Assembly: GCF_004349315.1 (NCBI RefSeq)
Contig: NZ_SMLH01000004.1
Location: 62,001 to 126,000 of the forward strand
Source: Flavobacterium ranwuense
GTDB lineage: Bacteria > Bacteroidota > Bacteroidia > Flavobacteriales > Flavobacteriaceae
DNA: 64,000 bases
Direction of reading: 5' to 3'
The first letter of the stretch is position 1; every line of letters starts with the position of its first letter. The notes beneath the pieces are model-generated. The model was not told the DNA's origin, did not search any database, and was given only the letters and a program-made list of their open reading frames with translations. Position numbers and translations under genes: made by a program. Positions 19,067 to 28,500 of the stretch are shown piece by piece.

Positions 19067-20059
19067 ATGAAAATATTTTATGCTATTCAGGCAACGGGCA
19101 ATGGTCACATCAGCAGAGCGATACAATTATATCCTTATCTGCAAAAATTTGGTGAAGTTGATTTTTTTATGAGTGGCAACAATGCTAGTCTGGATATCAA
19201 TTTACCAATAAAATTCAAAAGCGAGGGTTGCAGCCTGCATTATAGTAAATGTGGTGGTTTGAATTACTGGGATATTGCCAGAAACATCAAACCAAAACAA
19301 ATATATAAAGACGCAAATGCTTTACCACTTAAAAACTATGGCGTGGTCATCAATGATTTTGATTCGATTACTTCTTTGGCTTGCAAATTACAAAAGGTAC
19401 ATTCAATTCAATTCGGTCATCAAGCAAGTTTTATATCCCCTTTGACTCCCAGACCTGAAAAAAAGAGCATTATGGGCGAAATGATTCTGAAACATTATGC
19501 TCCTTCTCCACAATATATTGGATTGCATTTTGACAAATACGATTCCTTTATACTTCCTCCAATTATTAAAGATGAAATCAAAAATGCCATACCAAAAAAC
19601 AAAGGCCATATTACCGTTTATCTACCTTCTTTTCAAAAGGATTGTTTAGAAAAAGCATTCAACAAACTTCCTAACTTTCATTTTCATTGGTTTTTGAATG
19701 ATGTGCAAACCAAACATACAATAAAAAACGTTACTTATTTCCCCGTTAATCAAGAGTACTTCAATAAAAGCCTCATCAATTGCGAAGGAATTATTACCGG
19801 CGGAGGATTTGAAACGCCTGCTGAGGCATTGTATTTAGAAAAAAAAATACTTTCGATTCCCATTCGGAAACATTATGAACAAGAATGCAATGCAGCTGCG
19901 CTCAAAAAAATGGGCGTTCCTGTTCTTTATGATGTTGGAGATGATTTTTATTTAATAATAGGGAGTTGGCTTGATTCTGCTATAAAATACCCGAAGATAC
20001 AAGCCAATAACATCCCTGAAACCTTGCAGTTTTTATTTGACACCTATAATAGCAAATAA
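19067..20059 (+). CDS. Glycosyltransferase, MurG/UGT-like (MJ1255 type)
   Basis: The 330-residue protein starts MKIFYAIQATGNGHISRAI, with the GxGHxxR loop of GT-B glycosyltransferases related to MurG. The C-terminal nucleotide-sugar region has IITGGGFETPAEALYLEKK (about 241-259) followed by IRKHYEQECNAAALKKMG, which are the typical donor-binding elements. The acceptor is unknown; lipid or cell-surface glycan synthesis is likely for the family. It lies immediately downstream of the metallophosphoesterase remnant, which suggests that the two once formed a pair. Confidence 0.85.
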   Translation: MKIFYAIQATGNGHISRAIQLYPYLQKFGEVDFFMSGNNASLDINLPIKFKSEGCSLHYSKCGGLNYWDIARNIKPKQIYKDANALPLKNYGVVINDFDSITSLACKLQKVHSIQFGHQASFISPLTPRPEKKSIMGEMILKHYAPSPQYIGLHFDKYDSFILPPIIKDEIKNAIPKNKGHITVYLPSFQKDCLEKAFNKLPNFHFHWFLNDVQTKHTIKNVTYFPVNQEYFNKSLINCEGIITGGGFETPAEALYLEKKILSIPIRKHYEQECNAAALKKMGVPVLYDVGDDFYLIIGSWLDSAIKYPKIQANNIPETLQFLFDTYNSK

Positions 20060-20068
20060 CACCAAAGC

Positions 20069-20100
20069 AAAAGGTACTCTTTTCAGAACACCTTTTTATA
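20069..20100. terminator. Possible terminator between the glycosyltransferase and obgE
   Basis: AAAAGGT (20069-20075) can pair with ACCTTTT (20090-20096) around a 14-nt loop, with T-rich sequence following. The genes converge here, so a terminator is expected, but this stem is short. Confidence 0.45.
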
Positions 20101-20115
20101 TAAAGTTTTTAAATG

Positions 20116-21117
20116 TTAGTCATTCAACATTTTCCACAATTTGTCTTTCAATTCTGTTAAGCCTTGCTGAGCAACAGATGAAATAAACATGTAAGGAATG
20201 TCTTTGAAAGCAATGTCTAATTCTACTTTTAGCTCAGCTTTTAACTCATCATCAAGCATATCGCATTTTGAAATAACCAACAAACGCTCTTTGTCAAGCA
20301 TTTCCGGATTGTATTTTGTCAATTCGTTTACCAAAATATCATATTCCGCTTTGATATCTGGAGTATCAACAGGAACTAGAAAAAGTAACGTTGAATTACG
20401 TTCAATATGACGTAGAAAATAATGTCCTAATCCTTTTCCTTCAGCCGCGCCTTCAATAATCCCAGGAATATCTGCAATTACAAAAGATTGAAAATCTCTG
20501 TATGCTACAATTCCAAGATTTGGTTTTAAGGTTGTAAAAGGATAATCTGCAATTTTGGGTTTAGCAGAAGTCAATACTGACAATAGCGTTGATTTTCCTG
20601 CATTAGGAAAACCTACTAAACCAACATCAGCCAACACTTTTAATTCTAAAATCACATCCATCTCTGAACCAGGTAAACCCGGTTGAGAATACCTAGGTGT
20701 TTGATTGGTTGAACTTCTAAAATGCCAGTTTCCTAAACCACCTTTTCCACCACGAGAAAGTATTTGCTTTTCACCATCTTCGGTAATTTCAAATAATATC
20801 TCTCCAGTTTCTTTATCTTTTACTACTGTTCCTAAAGGGACTTCGATGAATTTATCATCTCCGTCAGCACCTGTGCTTCTGTCACCACTACCATCTCCAC
20901 CATTCCCGGCTTTGATGTGTCGGGCAAATTTAAGGTGAAACAATGTCCAAAGACCTTTGTTACCAACTAAAAAAACATGCCCACCACGACCACCATCACC
21001 ACCATCAGGACCACCTTTTTCAATAAATTTTTCTCTATGCAAATGCGTAGATCCTTTTCCTCCTTTTCCGGAAGAAACATATATTTTAACGTAATCTACA
21101 AAATTCCCTTCAGTCAT
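20116..21117 (-). CDS. obgE: Obg-family GTPase (ribosome assembly)
   Basis: ObgE/CgtA is an essential GTPase that binds the 50S subunit and helps couple growth, ribosome maturation and stress signalling. The 333-residue protein has the glycine-rich Obg fold first (about 1-160, [21 protein letters not shown] and [10 protein letters not shown]), then the G domain with [11 protein letters not shown] (G1), the switch [22 protein letters not shown] (G3) and SKCDML (G4). It lacks the long C-terminal extension found in some species. It is transcribed from the CorC-like gene's side, 89 bp after it. Confidence 0.96.
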   Translation of the reverse strand: MTEGNFVDYVKIYVSSGKGGKGSTHLHREKFIEKGGPDGGDGGRGGHVFLVGNKGLWTLFHLKFARHIKAGNGGDGSGDRSTGADGDDKFIEVPLGTVVKDKETGEILFEITEDGEKQILSRGGKGGLGNWHFRSSTNQTPRYSQPGLPGSEMDVILELKVLADVGLVGFPNAGKSTLLSVLTSAKPKIADYPFTTLKPNLGIVAYRDFQSFVIADIPGIIEGAAEGKGLGHYFLRHIERNSTLLFLVPVDTPDIKAEYDILVNELTKYNPEMLDKERLLVISKCDMLDDELKAELKVELDIAFKDIPYMFISSVAQQGLTELKDKLWKMLND

Positions 21118-21125
21118 TTTTTTTA

Positions 21126-21156
21126 ATTTCAGATTTCAGATTTCGGATTTCAGATT
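21126..21156. repeat. Short degenerate 7-bp tandem repeat
   Basis: About four units of AGATTTC/GGATTTC lie in tandem in the gap upstream of obgE. Similar degenerate runs (TGATTTT, AGATTTT, CTAAAATCT) lie at 43863-43941. They are low-complexity spacers with no visible function. Confidence 0.55.
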
Positions 21157-21206
21157 GAAAAAATTCAAAAAGCTATCAGTCTCCTGCTCTCTATTTTTAT
21201 TATTAA

Positions 21207-22478
21207 TTATTTAAGTGCTTTCACCATCACTTTATCAATCTTCACGCCATCCATATCAATGACTTCCAACTCAAATTTTTGCCAAATTAATTTTTCCCCT
21301 TGTTTAGGGATGTGAGACAGTTCCGTCATTATTAATCCACTCACCGTAGTTACTTCATAATCATTGATTAATTCATCTAATTCAAAGTAAGTCAAGAAAT
21401 CATGCAACGAATAATGCCCGTCAACTAACCATGTTCCATCTTCTCTTTCTATTAGTTGAAAATCATCTTTATAAAAATCAGATGCATCACCAACTAAAGC
21501 TTCCAGAATATCATTCAGAGTAATTACACCTTGAAAAACACCATACTCATCAGAAACAAATGCGTAATGAATACCTGTTTTTTTGAATCTCTCTAAGGCT
21601 ACATAAGCAGTAGTTTGCTCCATCATAAAAGGAGCTTCGGTCATTATATCTGCCAAATTGAAGTTTTTATTTTCAAAATGAGCGAAAATATTTTTAAGAT
21701 TAACGACTCCAACAATATCATCATAATTTTCACCGTAAACCGGATAAATAGAATGTAATTCTTTGAGCATGAATTCCTTGACCTGCTCTTTATCCGCATG
21801 TAAAGGTAAAAAAACCACCGACTTCCTGTGCGTCATCAATGAGTTTATTTTTCTGTCTCCAATATGAAAAACACGCTCTACAATATCTTGTTCTATTTCC
21901 TGTACTTCTCCTCCTTCTGTTCCTTCTTTGATAATGGCCTTTATTTCTTCTTCGGTTACTTTACCGTCAGCGGTAGGTTTTATTTGCAAAATATTCAATA
22001 AGAAATCTGTTGAATGCGTTAGCATCCAAATAAATGGCGCGGTAACTATCGAGACTATTTTCATAGGCCATGCTACAGCTTTGGCGATAGATTCCGGGTG
22101 ATTCAACCCTATACGTTTAGGTAATAATTCCCCCAATACTAAGGAGAAAAAGGTCAAAATAACGACAACTAAACCTACAGCAACGGGGTGTGCATAAGGC
22201 GTCAATAATTCAAATCCTTTTATAAAGGCTTCAACATCTTTGGTTATTTTATCTCCACTATAAATACCCGTAAGTATTCCTATCAAGGTGATTCCTATTT
22301 GTACCGTTGACAAAAATTTGTTTGGCGAATTGGCCAAATCCAATGCGATTTTAGCACTTTTGTTTCCTTTTTTTGCCGCAGTCTCTAATCTGTTCTTTCG
22401 TGCTGAAATCAATGCGATTTCTGACATAGAGAAAACCCCATTTAATAGTATTAGAAAAAATATAATTAGTATTTCCAA
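21207..22478 (-). CDS. CNNM/CorC-family membrane protein (hemolysin family)
   Basis: The 423-residue protein has an N-terminal DUF21/CNNM domain with several transmembrane helices (about 1-190, starting MEILIIFFLILLNGVFSMSE), then paired CBS domains (about 205-330, with MTHRKSVVFLPL and AFVSDEYGVFQGVITLNDI) and a C-terminal CorC/HlyC transporter-associated domain (about 340-420). Relatives are linked to magnesium or cobalt export and some were named hemolysins; the true substrate here is not shown. It is followed by obgE and preceded by an intergenic repeat and adk. Confidence 0.88.
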   Translation of the reverse strand: MEILIIFFLILLNGVFSMSEIALISARKNRLETAAKKGNKSAKIALDLANSPNKFLSTVQIGITLIGILTGIYSGDKITKDVEAFIKGFELLTPYAHPVAVGLVVVILTFFSLVLGELLPKRIGLNHPESIAKAVAWPMKIVSIVTAPFIWMLTHSTDFLLNILQIKPTADGKVTEEEIKAIIKEGTEGGEVQEIEQDIVERVFHIGDRKINSLMTHRKSVVFLPLHADKEQVKEFMLKELHSIYPVYGENYDDIVGVVNLKNIFAHFENKNFNLADIMTEAPFMMEQTTAYVALERFKKTGIHYAFVSDEYGVFQGVITLNDILEALVGDASDFYKDDFQLIEREDGTWLVDGHYSLHDFLTYFELDELINDYEVTTVSGLIMTELSHIPKQGEKLIWQKFELEVIDMDGVKIDKVMVKALK

Positions 22479-22552
22479 TTTTTTAGTTGATTCGTTTTTT
22501 ATTTAAAATCTGAGTTCTGAGTTTTACTTTCTGAAATCTCCAATCTGGATTT

Positions 22553-22695
22553 TAGCCCAGATGGTAATGAAAAGCCCGGAGTTAAAAAAGTTAATTTTTC
22601 TTGTCAAAAAAGAGCGCCCATAGGAAGCTCCTTTTATGACTTAGAAAAATAGATTTTTTTAACGAGGACTTGTAATGTAGAGCTGGAATTGCTCC
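22553..22695 (+). repeat. Structured intergenic repeat, copy 2
   Basis: It begins TAGCCCAGATGG and ends GAGCTGGAATTGCTCC. The middle (22581-22663) folds into a long imperfect hairpin in which GTTAAAAAA pairs with TTTTTTAAC at the base and GTCA-AAAAGAGC pairs near the tip with GCTCCTTTTATGAC. The right end coincides with the last base of the adk stop codon, so the element lies directly 3' of adk. Related copies lie at 12304 and 43109. Confidence 0.78.
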
Positions 22696-23267
22696 TATAA
22701 ATTATCAATCACGTTACTTACTCTTTCGGTAATTTCAGCAATGGAACCTATTCCATTTACTGCGTGAAATTTCCCTTGCTCCTGATAATAATTCATTAAA
22801 GGAGCTGTTTTCTCATTGTATTCTTGGTAGCGATTTCTGATTTTTTCTTCATCTTGATCGTCAATTCTACCACTTGTTTTTCCTCTTTCCAATAAACGTT
22901 TTACTAAAATCTCATCATCAGCTTCAAGTGCAATTGTCGCTGCAACTTGAGAACCTATTGATGTTAGAAATGCGTCTAAAGCTTCGGCTTGCGAAATTGT
23001 TCTTGGATATCCGTCAAACAAAATTCCGTTTGTATCCGGATGTTTATTTACCTCATCAATAAGCATTTTTGTAGTTAATTCATCTGGCACTAAATCCCCA
23101 GCATCCATAAATACTCTTGCTTGTTTACCTAATTCTGTATCGTTTTTTAAATTAAAACGAAATACATCACCAGTAGATATATGTGTTAATTTATATTTTT
23201 CTTTCAAAAACTCAGCTTGAGTTCCTTTACCAGCTCCTGGTTTTCCAAATAAAACAATGTTAGTCAT
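22695..23267 (-). CDS. adk: Adenylate kinase
   Basis: Adk interconverts ATP+AMP and 2 ADP. The 190-residue protein has the P-loop FGKPGAGKGTQAEF (about 6-19), the AMP site STGDVFR and LFDGYPRTISQAE, and RLLERGKTSGRIDDQDEEKI around the lid. The lid is the short form without the zinc finger, consistent with the length. It lies 12 bp downstream of hpt, forming a purine-nucleotide pair. Confidence 0.96.
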   Translation of the reverse strand: MTNIVLFGKPGAGKGTQAEFLKEKYKLTHISTGDVFRFNLKNDTELGKQARVFMDAGDLVPDELTTKMLIDEVNKHPDTNGILFDGYPRTISQAEALDAFLTSIGSQVAATIALEADDEILVKRLLERGKTSGRIDDQDEEKIRNRYQEYNEKTAPLMNYYQEQGKFHAVNGIGSIAEITERVSNVIDNL

Positions 23268-23279
23268 GTTGTTGTGTAA

Positions 23280-23810
23280 TTATACTTTTAGTTTATATAC
23301 TTCTGGCAAATTTCTTCCTAATCCATTGTAGTCTAAGCCGTAACCTACAATAAATTTATTTGGAATTCTAATCCCAACGTAATCTATTTTGATGTCTTTT
23401 GTGTAGGCTTCGGGTTTAAAGAAAAGTGTCGCTATTTTGAAATGTTTTACATTTTGTTTTTTGAATAATGCTTTCAATTCTACTAAAGTATTCCCGGTAT
23501 CTACAATATCTTCTATTATAATAACGGAGCGCCCGGTCAAATCCTGATTCAGCCCTATTAATTGTTTCACTTCGTTTGTTGAAGAAGTTCCTTCGTAAGA
23601 TGCCATTTTTATGAAACAGACTTCACATGGTTTTTTATATTGTTTCATAAAATCAGAAACCACCATAAAAGCGCCATTCAATACCCCAACAAATACTGGT
23701 GTTTCATCAGCAAAATCGTCTTCTACTTGTGCCACCATTTTTGCGATGGCAAATTCAATTTCTTTAGCAGAAATAAACGGAACAAATTGTTTATCGTGAA
23801 GTTGTATCAT
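23280..23810 (-). CDS. hpt: Hypoxanthine phosphoribosyltransferase
   Basis: This enzyme salvages hypoxanthine (and often guanine) with PRPP to give IMP or GMP. The 176-residue protein has the family start IQLHDKQFVPFISAKEIE, the PPi-binding loop region VGVLNGAFMVVSDF and the PRPP-binding motif VIIIEDIVDTGNTL (about 95-108). The C-terminal IPNKFIVGYGLDYNGLGRNLP is characteristic of type I HPRTs. It lies upstream of adk in the same direction and has a divergent promoter region shared with the next gene. Confidence 0.95.
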   Translation of the reverse strand: MIQLHDKQFVPFISAKEIEFAIAKMVAQVEDDFADETPVFVGVLNGAFMVVSDFMKQYKKPCEVCFIKMASYEGTSSTNEVKQLIGLNQDLTGRSVIIIEDIVDTGNTLVELKALFKKQNVKHFKIATLFFKPEAYTKDIKIDYVGIRIPNKFIVGYGLDYNGLGRNLPEVYKLKV

Positions 23811-23833
23811 TTTTTGATGTTTAAAATAATGCG

Positions 23834-23841
23834 CAAAGATA
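23834..23841 (-). promoter_or_regulatory. -7 element of hpt-adk
   Basis: On the minus strand TATCTTTG followed by C matches TAnnTTTG(C). A candidate TTG lies at 23858-23860 with a shorter than usual 16-bp spacer. It is back to back with the plus-strand promoter at 23854-23882. Confidence 0.5.
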
Positions 23842-23853
23842 CAGAATTCGGAT

Positions 23854-23882
23854 TTGACAATTGATACTTGATCCTAAATTTG
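23854..23882 (+). promoter_or_regulatory. Promoter of the helical protein gene at 23909
   Basis: TTG (23854-23856) and TAAATTTG (23875-23882) with an 18-bp spacer. The predicted start of transcription falls near 23888, after the first ATT/ATG codons of the longer open frame, which supports the ATG at 23909 as the real start. It overlaps the divergent hpt promoter region. Confidence 0.55.
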
Positions 23883-23908
23883 TATTTTTAAATCAAATTA
23901 TAAGAGAG

Positions 23909-24460
23909 ATGGCTTCTGAATTACAAAAAAACCTTGATTCCCTTAAAGCTTACAGAGAAACCCGACTAAAAATAGCACACCATATTTTAGATAATCCGAA
24001 TTTTCTTGACGAATTAATTACAATTTGTTTTACTGTTTCTGATAAAAATTCGCATAAAGCTTGCTGGGTATTAGAGTTTGTTTCTTACGAAAAACTGAAA
24101 TGGCTACAACCGTACATGGATTTTTATTGCGAAAACATTGGGAAACTAAAAGACGAAAGCGCGATCCGACCGATGGCGAAAGTTTGTCAGCTTCTGGTGA
24201 CTTCTCATTTTAAAAACAAAGAAATACAACTTTCAGAAAATCATCTGCAAAAAATTACGGAAACCTGCTTTGACTGGTTAATAAACGATACTAAAGTAGC
24301 TTCAAAATGTTATTCTATCCGAGCCTTATACGTATTAGGTAAGCATTTTGATTGGATCCATCCTGAATTACAAATTATTCTTGAACAAAATTATGCAAAT
24401 CATTCGGCAGCCTATAAAGCAGTAGCGCGAGAAATTTTGAAGAAAATAAAATGGCATTAA
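23909..24460 (+). CDS. Conserved helical protein of unknown function
   Basis: The 183-residue protein starts MASELQKNLDSLKAYRETR and is predicted to be almost entirely helical. It has repeated 35-40-residue helical pairs (HILDNPNFLDELITICFTV, KACWVLEFVSYEKLKWLQPY, SAIRPMAKVCQLLVTSHF, VASKCYSIRALYVLGKHF) that resemble HEAT/ARM repeats. No catalytic residues or signal peptide are seen. The longer frame from 23861 is rejected because the promoter lies inside it. It is divergent from hpt-adk; whether it has a link to purine metabolism is unknown. Confidence 0.78.
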   Translation: MASELQKNLDSLKAYRETRLKIAHHILDNPNFLDELITICFTVSDKNSHKACWVLEFVSYEKLKWLQPYMDFYCENIGKLKDESAIRPMAKVCQLLVTSHFKNKEIQLSENHLQKITETCFDWLINDTKVASKCYSIRALYVLGKHFDWIHPELQIILEQNYANHSAAYKAVAREILKKIKWH

Positions 24461-24600
24461 TTATCCCTTCTCTCCAATTTAAACAACTTGGGTAACTGTT
24501 CAAAAAAAAGAGGCTGCCTATATAAATAGACAACCCCTTCTGTTTTTAAATTAGGCTGACAAAATAAAGACTGTTTCAAAAGTGTTTTTTGATAGTCTTA

Positions 24601-25488
24601 TTAAAACTTAAAGCGAATAAAAAATTCATTAGTGTTTTTTGCACTTGCCAATTCTGTTCTGGTACTTACCTCATAGGCATAACCTACCATCATGCGTTTG
24701 CTTATTGTGAAATCAACTATGCCTGCAAAGGCTTCATCAGTTCGATACATAGCTCCAATTTCAAAATTATTTTGAATCTGAATCATCGAGTTAATATCAA
24801 TAGAGACTGGCGCGCCATTAACATATCTTAGCATAAATGAAGGCTTTAACACCAAAGACGCATCTGAATTCAAGTTAAAATCATATCCCCCACTCAGGTA
24901 AATATGGGGTCTGTCAGTTGCTACAGAAGCATATCCATCATCATTTTTAGCTCTTTCTGTATTTAATATTCTGGGAACAGAAAGCGAAACAAAGAATTTT
25001 TCATTTTTTAACAAAGCACCTACACCCACATTGGGATTAAAATGATTTATAGATTCCAAGGCAGGATCAGATTGCGACAAATAAGTTTGAAGTCCCGATG
25101 TATTTACATCGTAAAAATTACCTCCCGCTTTAAGCCCCAAGTATAAGTCCATGGTCTCATCCATTTTTAACTTATACGAAAAATCAATTCCTAACATGGT
25201 TTGTTTCTCGATAAATGTTTTATCGCTAACCATAGAAATCCCTAATCCTAAATTACTTCCAACATTTGCACCAAAAGAAACTGCCTGAGATTCTGGCGCA
25301 TCCTTAATTCCTGTCCATTGTCTTCGAAACGAACCCGTAACAACCGTTTCACCATCTACTCCCGCATAAGCTGGGTTTATCATATTCATATGATACCTGT
25401 ACATGGTAAAAGTACTTTCCTGCTGAGCAAAAAGGGCACTACTTAAAAGTAGTAGTGCTCCTGCCAATATGTTTTTAACTATTTTCAT
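24601..25488 (-). CDS. PorP/SprF-family type IX secretion outer-membrane protein
   Basis: PorP/SprF proteins are outer-membrane barrels; SprF-like members help secrete or anchor a specific partner with a type B C-terminal domain. The 295-residue protein has a signal peptide (about 1-21, ending LFAQ), the family start QQESTFTMYRYHMNMINPAYAG, and a barrel-like C-terminus ending FFIRFKF. It lies 23 bp downstream of the large T9SS substrate, the usual arrangement for a dedicated partner. It could instead be a PorP-like core component, but the linkage argues against that. Confidence 0.9.
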   Translation of the reverse strand: MKIVKNILAGALLLLSSALFAQQESTFTMYRYHMNMINPAYAGVDGETVVTGSFRRQWTGIKDAPESQAVSFGANVGSNLGLGISMVSDKTFIEKQTMLGIDFSYKLKMDETMDLYLGLKAGGNFYDVNTSGLQTYLSQSDPALESINHFNPNVGVGALLKNEKFFVSLSVPRILNTERAKNDDGYASVATDRPHIYLSGGYDFNLNSDASLVLKPSFMLRYVNGAPVSIDINSMIQIQNNFEIGAMYRTDEAFAGIVDFTISKRMMVGYAYEVSTRTELASAKNTNEFFIRFKF

Positions 25489-25511
25489 GTCTTTCGTTTC
25501 TTATTTTACGA

Positions 25512-28500
25512 CTATCTGTTTATGTATATCCAACCTTCTTTATCTACTGTACCATCTCCTTCAAAATCGATTTGATAATAATACGAACTTCCTTCAGGTA
25601 ACGACTGGTTATTGTTTTTGCTATGACCATCCCAATCATTTTGGTAGTTTCTGGCCGAAAACACCTCAGTTCCCCAACGATTGAAAACGCGTACTATTGA
25701 GTTTGGATGATTTTCGATATTGTAAATAACCCAGGTATCATTAACACCATCTCCGTTTGGAGTCATTGCCTCTGCTACATTAACCTCGATCAAATCACAA
25801 AGATCCCCCAGACCATCGTGATCACGATCTTCCTGATTGGGATTGTAAGTCATCGGACAGTTATCTGTCGTGTCTAGAATTCCATCATTGTCATCATCAT
25901 CATCACAAACATCCCCAAGAATATCTTGGTCATTATCCGCTTGATTCGCATTCGCTATTAAAGAACAGTTGTCATTACCATCTAATACTCCATCATTGTC
26001 GTCATCATCATCACAATTGTCTTTGATTCCATCTGAATCATTGTCGCCAAATGTATTAACAACCGTTACCACCGCAGAAGCCGTTGCTACATTACCGTTG
26101 ACATCTCTTACAGTCAGAATAACCGTATTGGCTCCAACATTCGAACAATTGAATGTAAGCTTGCTTAAACTGATTGAAGCAATTCCGCAATTATCAGTTG
26201 ACCCATTATTTATTTGAGCCGCCGTTATCGATGCATTTCCAGAAGCATCCAGTTGAACCGGGATGTTTTTTGTCAAAACAATTGGAGCAACTTTATCTTC
26301 AATAGTTACCGTCGCTGTTTGAGTAGCAACATTTCCGTTAACATCTGTAACTTTCAAAGTAACCGTATTGGCTCCGACATTCGCACAAGTAAATACATTA
26401 GGCAAAACACTTAAAGTAGCTATTCCGCAAGCGTCAGTCGATCCATTGTTTATTTGAGCTCCTGTTATCGATGCATTTCCTGTAGCATTAAGTTGAACTG
26501 TGATGTTTTTTGTAATCACTGTTGGCAGAGCATTATCAACCACTATTACAGTTTGAATTACTGCTACCGCATCATTTCCATTACTATCACTTGTATTCCA
26601 TTTAATAGTTGTGGTTCCAACCGGATAAACCGCATTCAATGCCAATGCATCGCTTCGAACGCCTGTTGGTGCGCTTACAGTACAATTATCTGTCGCTGAT
26701 GCAGAAACAACTACGCTTGCTCCGCAAACATTTAAATCAGCAGTTATATTTTTATTGCCGTTAGAAGTAATCACCGGAAGTTGATTATCCGTTACGATAA
26801 CGGTTTGGACAACTTCAACCGCTGCATTACTGTTAACATCTGATACATTCCATCTAATAGTTGTGCTTCCAACCGGATAAACCGCATCCAATGCCAATGC
26901 ATCGCTTCGAACGCCTGTTGGTACATCTACAGAACAATTATCTGTGGCTGATGCAGAAACAACTATGCTTGCTCCGCAAACATTTAAATCAGCAGTTACA
27001 TTTTTAACGCCGTTAGAAACAATCACAGGAAGTTGATTATCCGTTACGATAACTGTTTGGACAACTTCATCTGCATCATTTCCATTAATATCACTTGTAT
27101 TCCAAGTAATCGTTGTGGTTCCCACTGGATAAACTGCATTCAATGCCAATGCATCGCTTCGAACTCCTGTTGGTACATCTACATTACAATTATCTGTAGC
27201 TGAAGCCGAAACAACTACAATTGCTCCGCAAACATCTATATCTACATCTACATTTTTATCGCTATTGAAAACAATAACAGGAAGTTGATTGTCTGTTACA
27301 ACTATTGTTTGAGTTACTTCTCCAGCATCATTGTTGTTAGCATCTGCTACATTCCAAGCAATTGTTGTTGTTCCTACTGGGTAAACTGCGTCCAGTGTCA
27401 ATGCATCGCTTCGAACGCCTATTGGTGTATCTACCGTGCAATTATCTGTGGCTGATGCCGAAACAACTACAGTTGCTCCGCAAACATTGAAATCAGCAGT
27501 TACAGTTTTATCTCCATTAGAAGTAATTACCGGGATTTGATTATCTGTAACAGTAACAGTGAATGATTGTGAGGCATTTCCACATGGATTGCTTGCACTA
27601 ATTGTAACTGTAGTCACACCTAAGTTCAATATACTCCCAGAACCTGTTCCTTGTCCATTGTCAGTAGTCGCACCAGAGAACGAATAAGTCACGTTTGGTG
27701 CAGGAGCACCCGTAACATTAGCAATATAAGCTGTAGTTGCAGAGCAATTATTGCTATCAGCATTTATAACCATGTTAGAAGGTGCAGTCAAAGCAGCAGC
27801 AACGCAGGTAATTTCAGCCGTTACACTAAAAGTAATTCTAGCATTATCACAATCATTACTGATTATAGTCACAGCAGCACTATAACTAGTAATATTTGGA
27901 GCATTAAAAATTAAATCAAAATTTGCTGAAGAATTTGCTGCTACCGATGTTGGCGCTCCAAATATACTAAAGTATTGATTATCAACTCCACTGATTAAAA
28001 TTTGCGATACATCCAATGCATTAGTACCAGCATTACTTATTGTAAACGTCTTAACATTATTAACATTCGGGAATACATTACCGTAATCACTCGAACTACT
28101 ATTTGAAATTGGTGCAGCACCTTCAGTTATTCCAATTACAGGAGCTCCGTTTGAAACTACAGTTGTTGAAGATTGAGCAGAACATCCGAACAAATCGATG
28201 ACTCTGACACTATAATTACCAGTTGTAGTGGTAGTATAAATTTGCTGAGTAGCATTTGCTATATCAACCCCATCTTTCATCCATTGATAGGTAGATGATT
28301 GAGAAGCTGTCAAGTTTGCTGTACCACTGCATAAATAAACTCTATTTCCTTCAAGTATATTAACAGTTGGGTTTTCGTTAACTGTTACCACCGTAGGAAG
28401 TGAAGTTCCAGAACAGCCACCGGCATTTGTAACATCTACAGTATAAGCACCTGTTACTGTTGCTGTATAATTCTGACTGTTTGCTCCATTAATGGCAACG

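Noticed and set aside
26532..27540. Tandem repeat considered as a CRISPR array
   Set aside because: The units are 252-bp in-frame coding repeats with no short spacer-repeat pattern.
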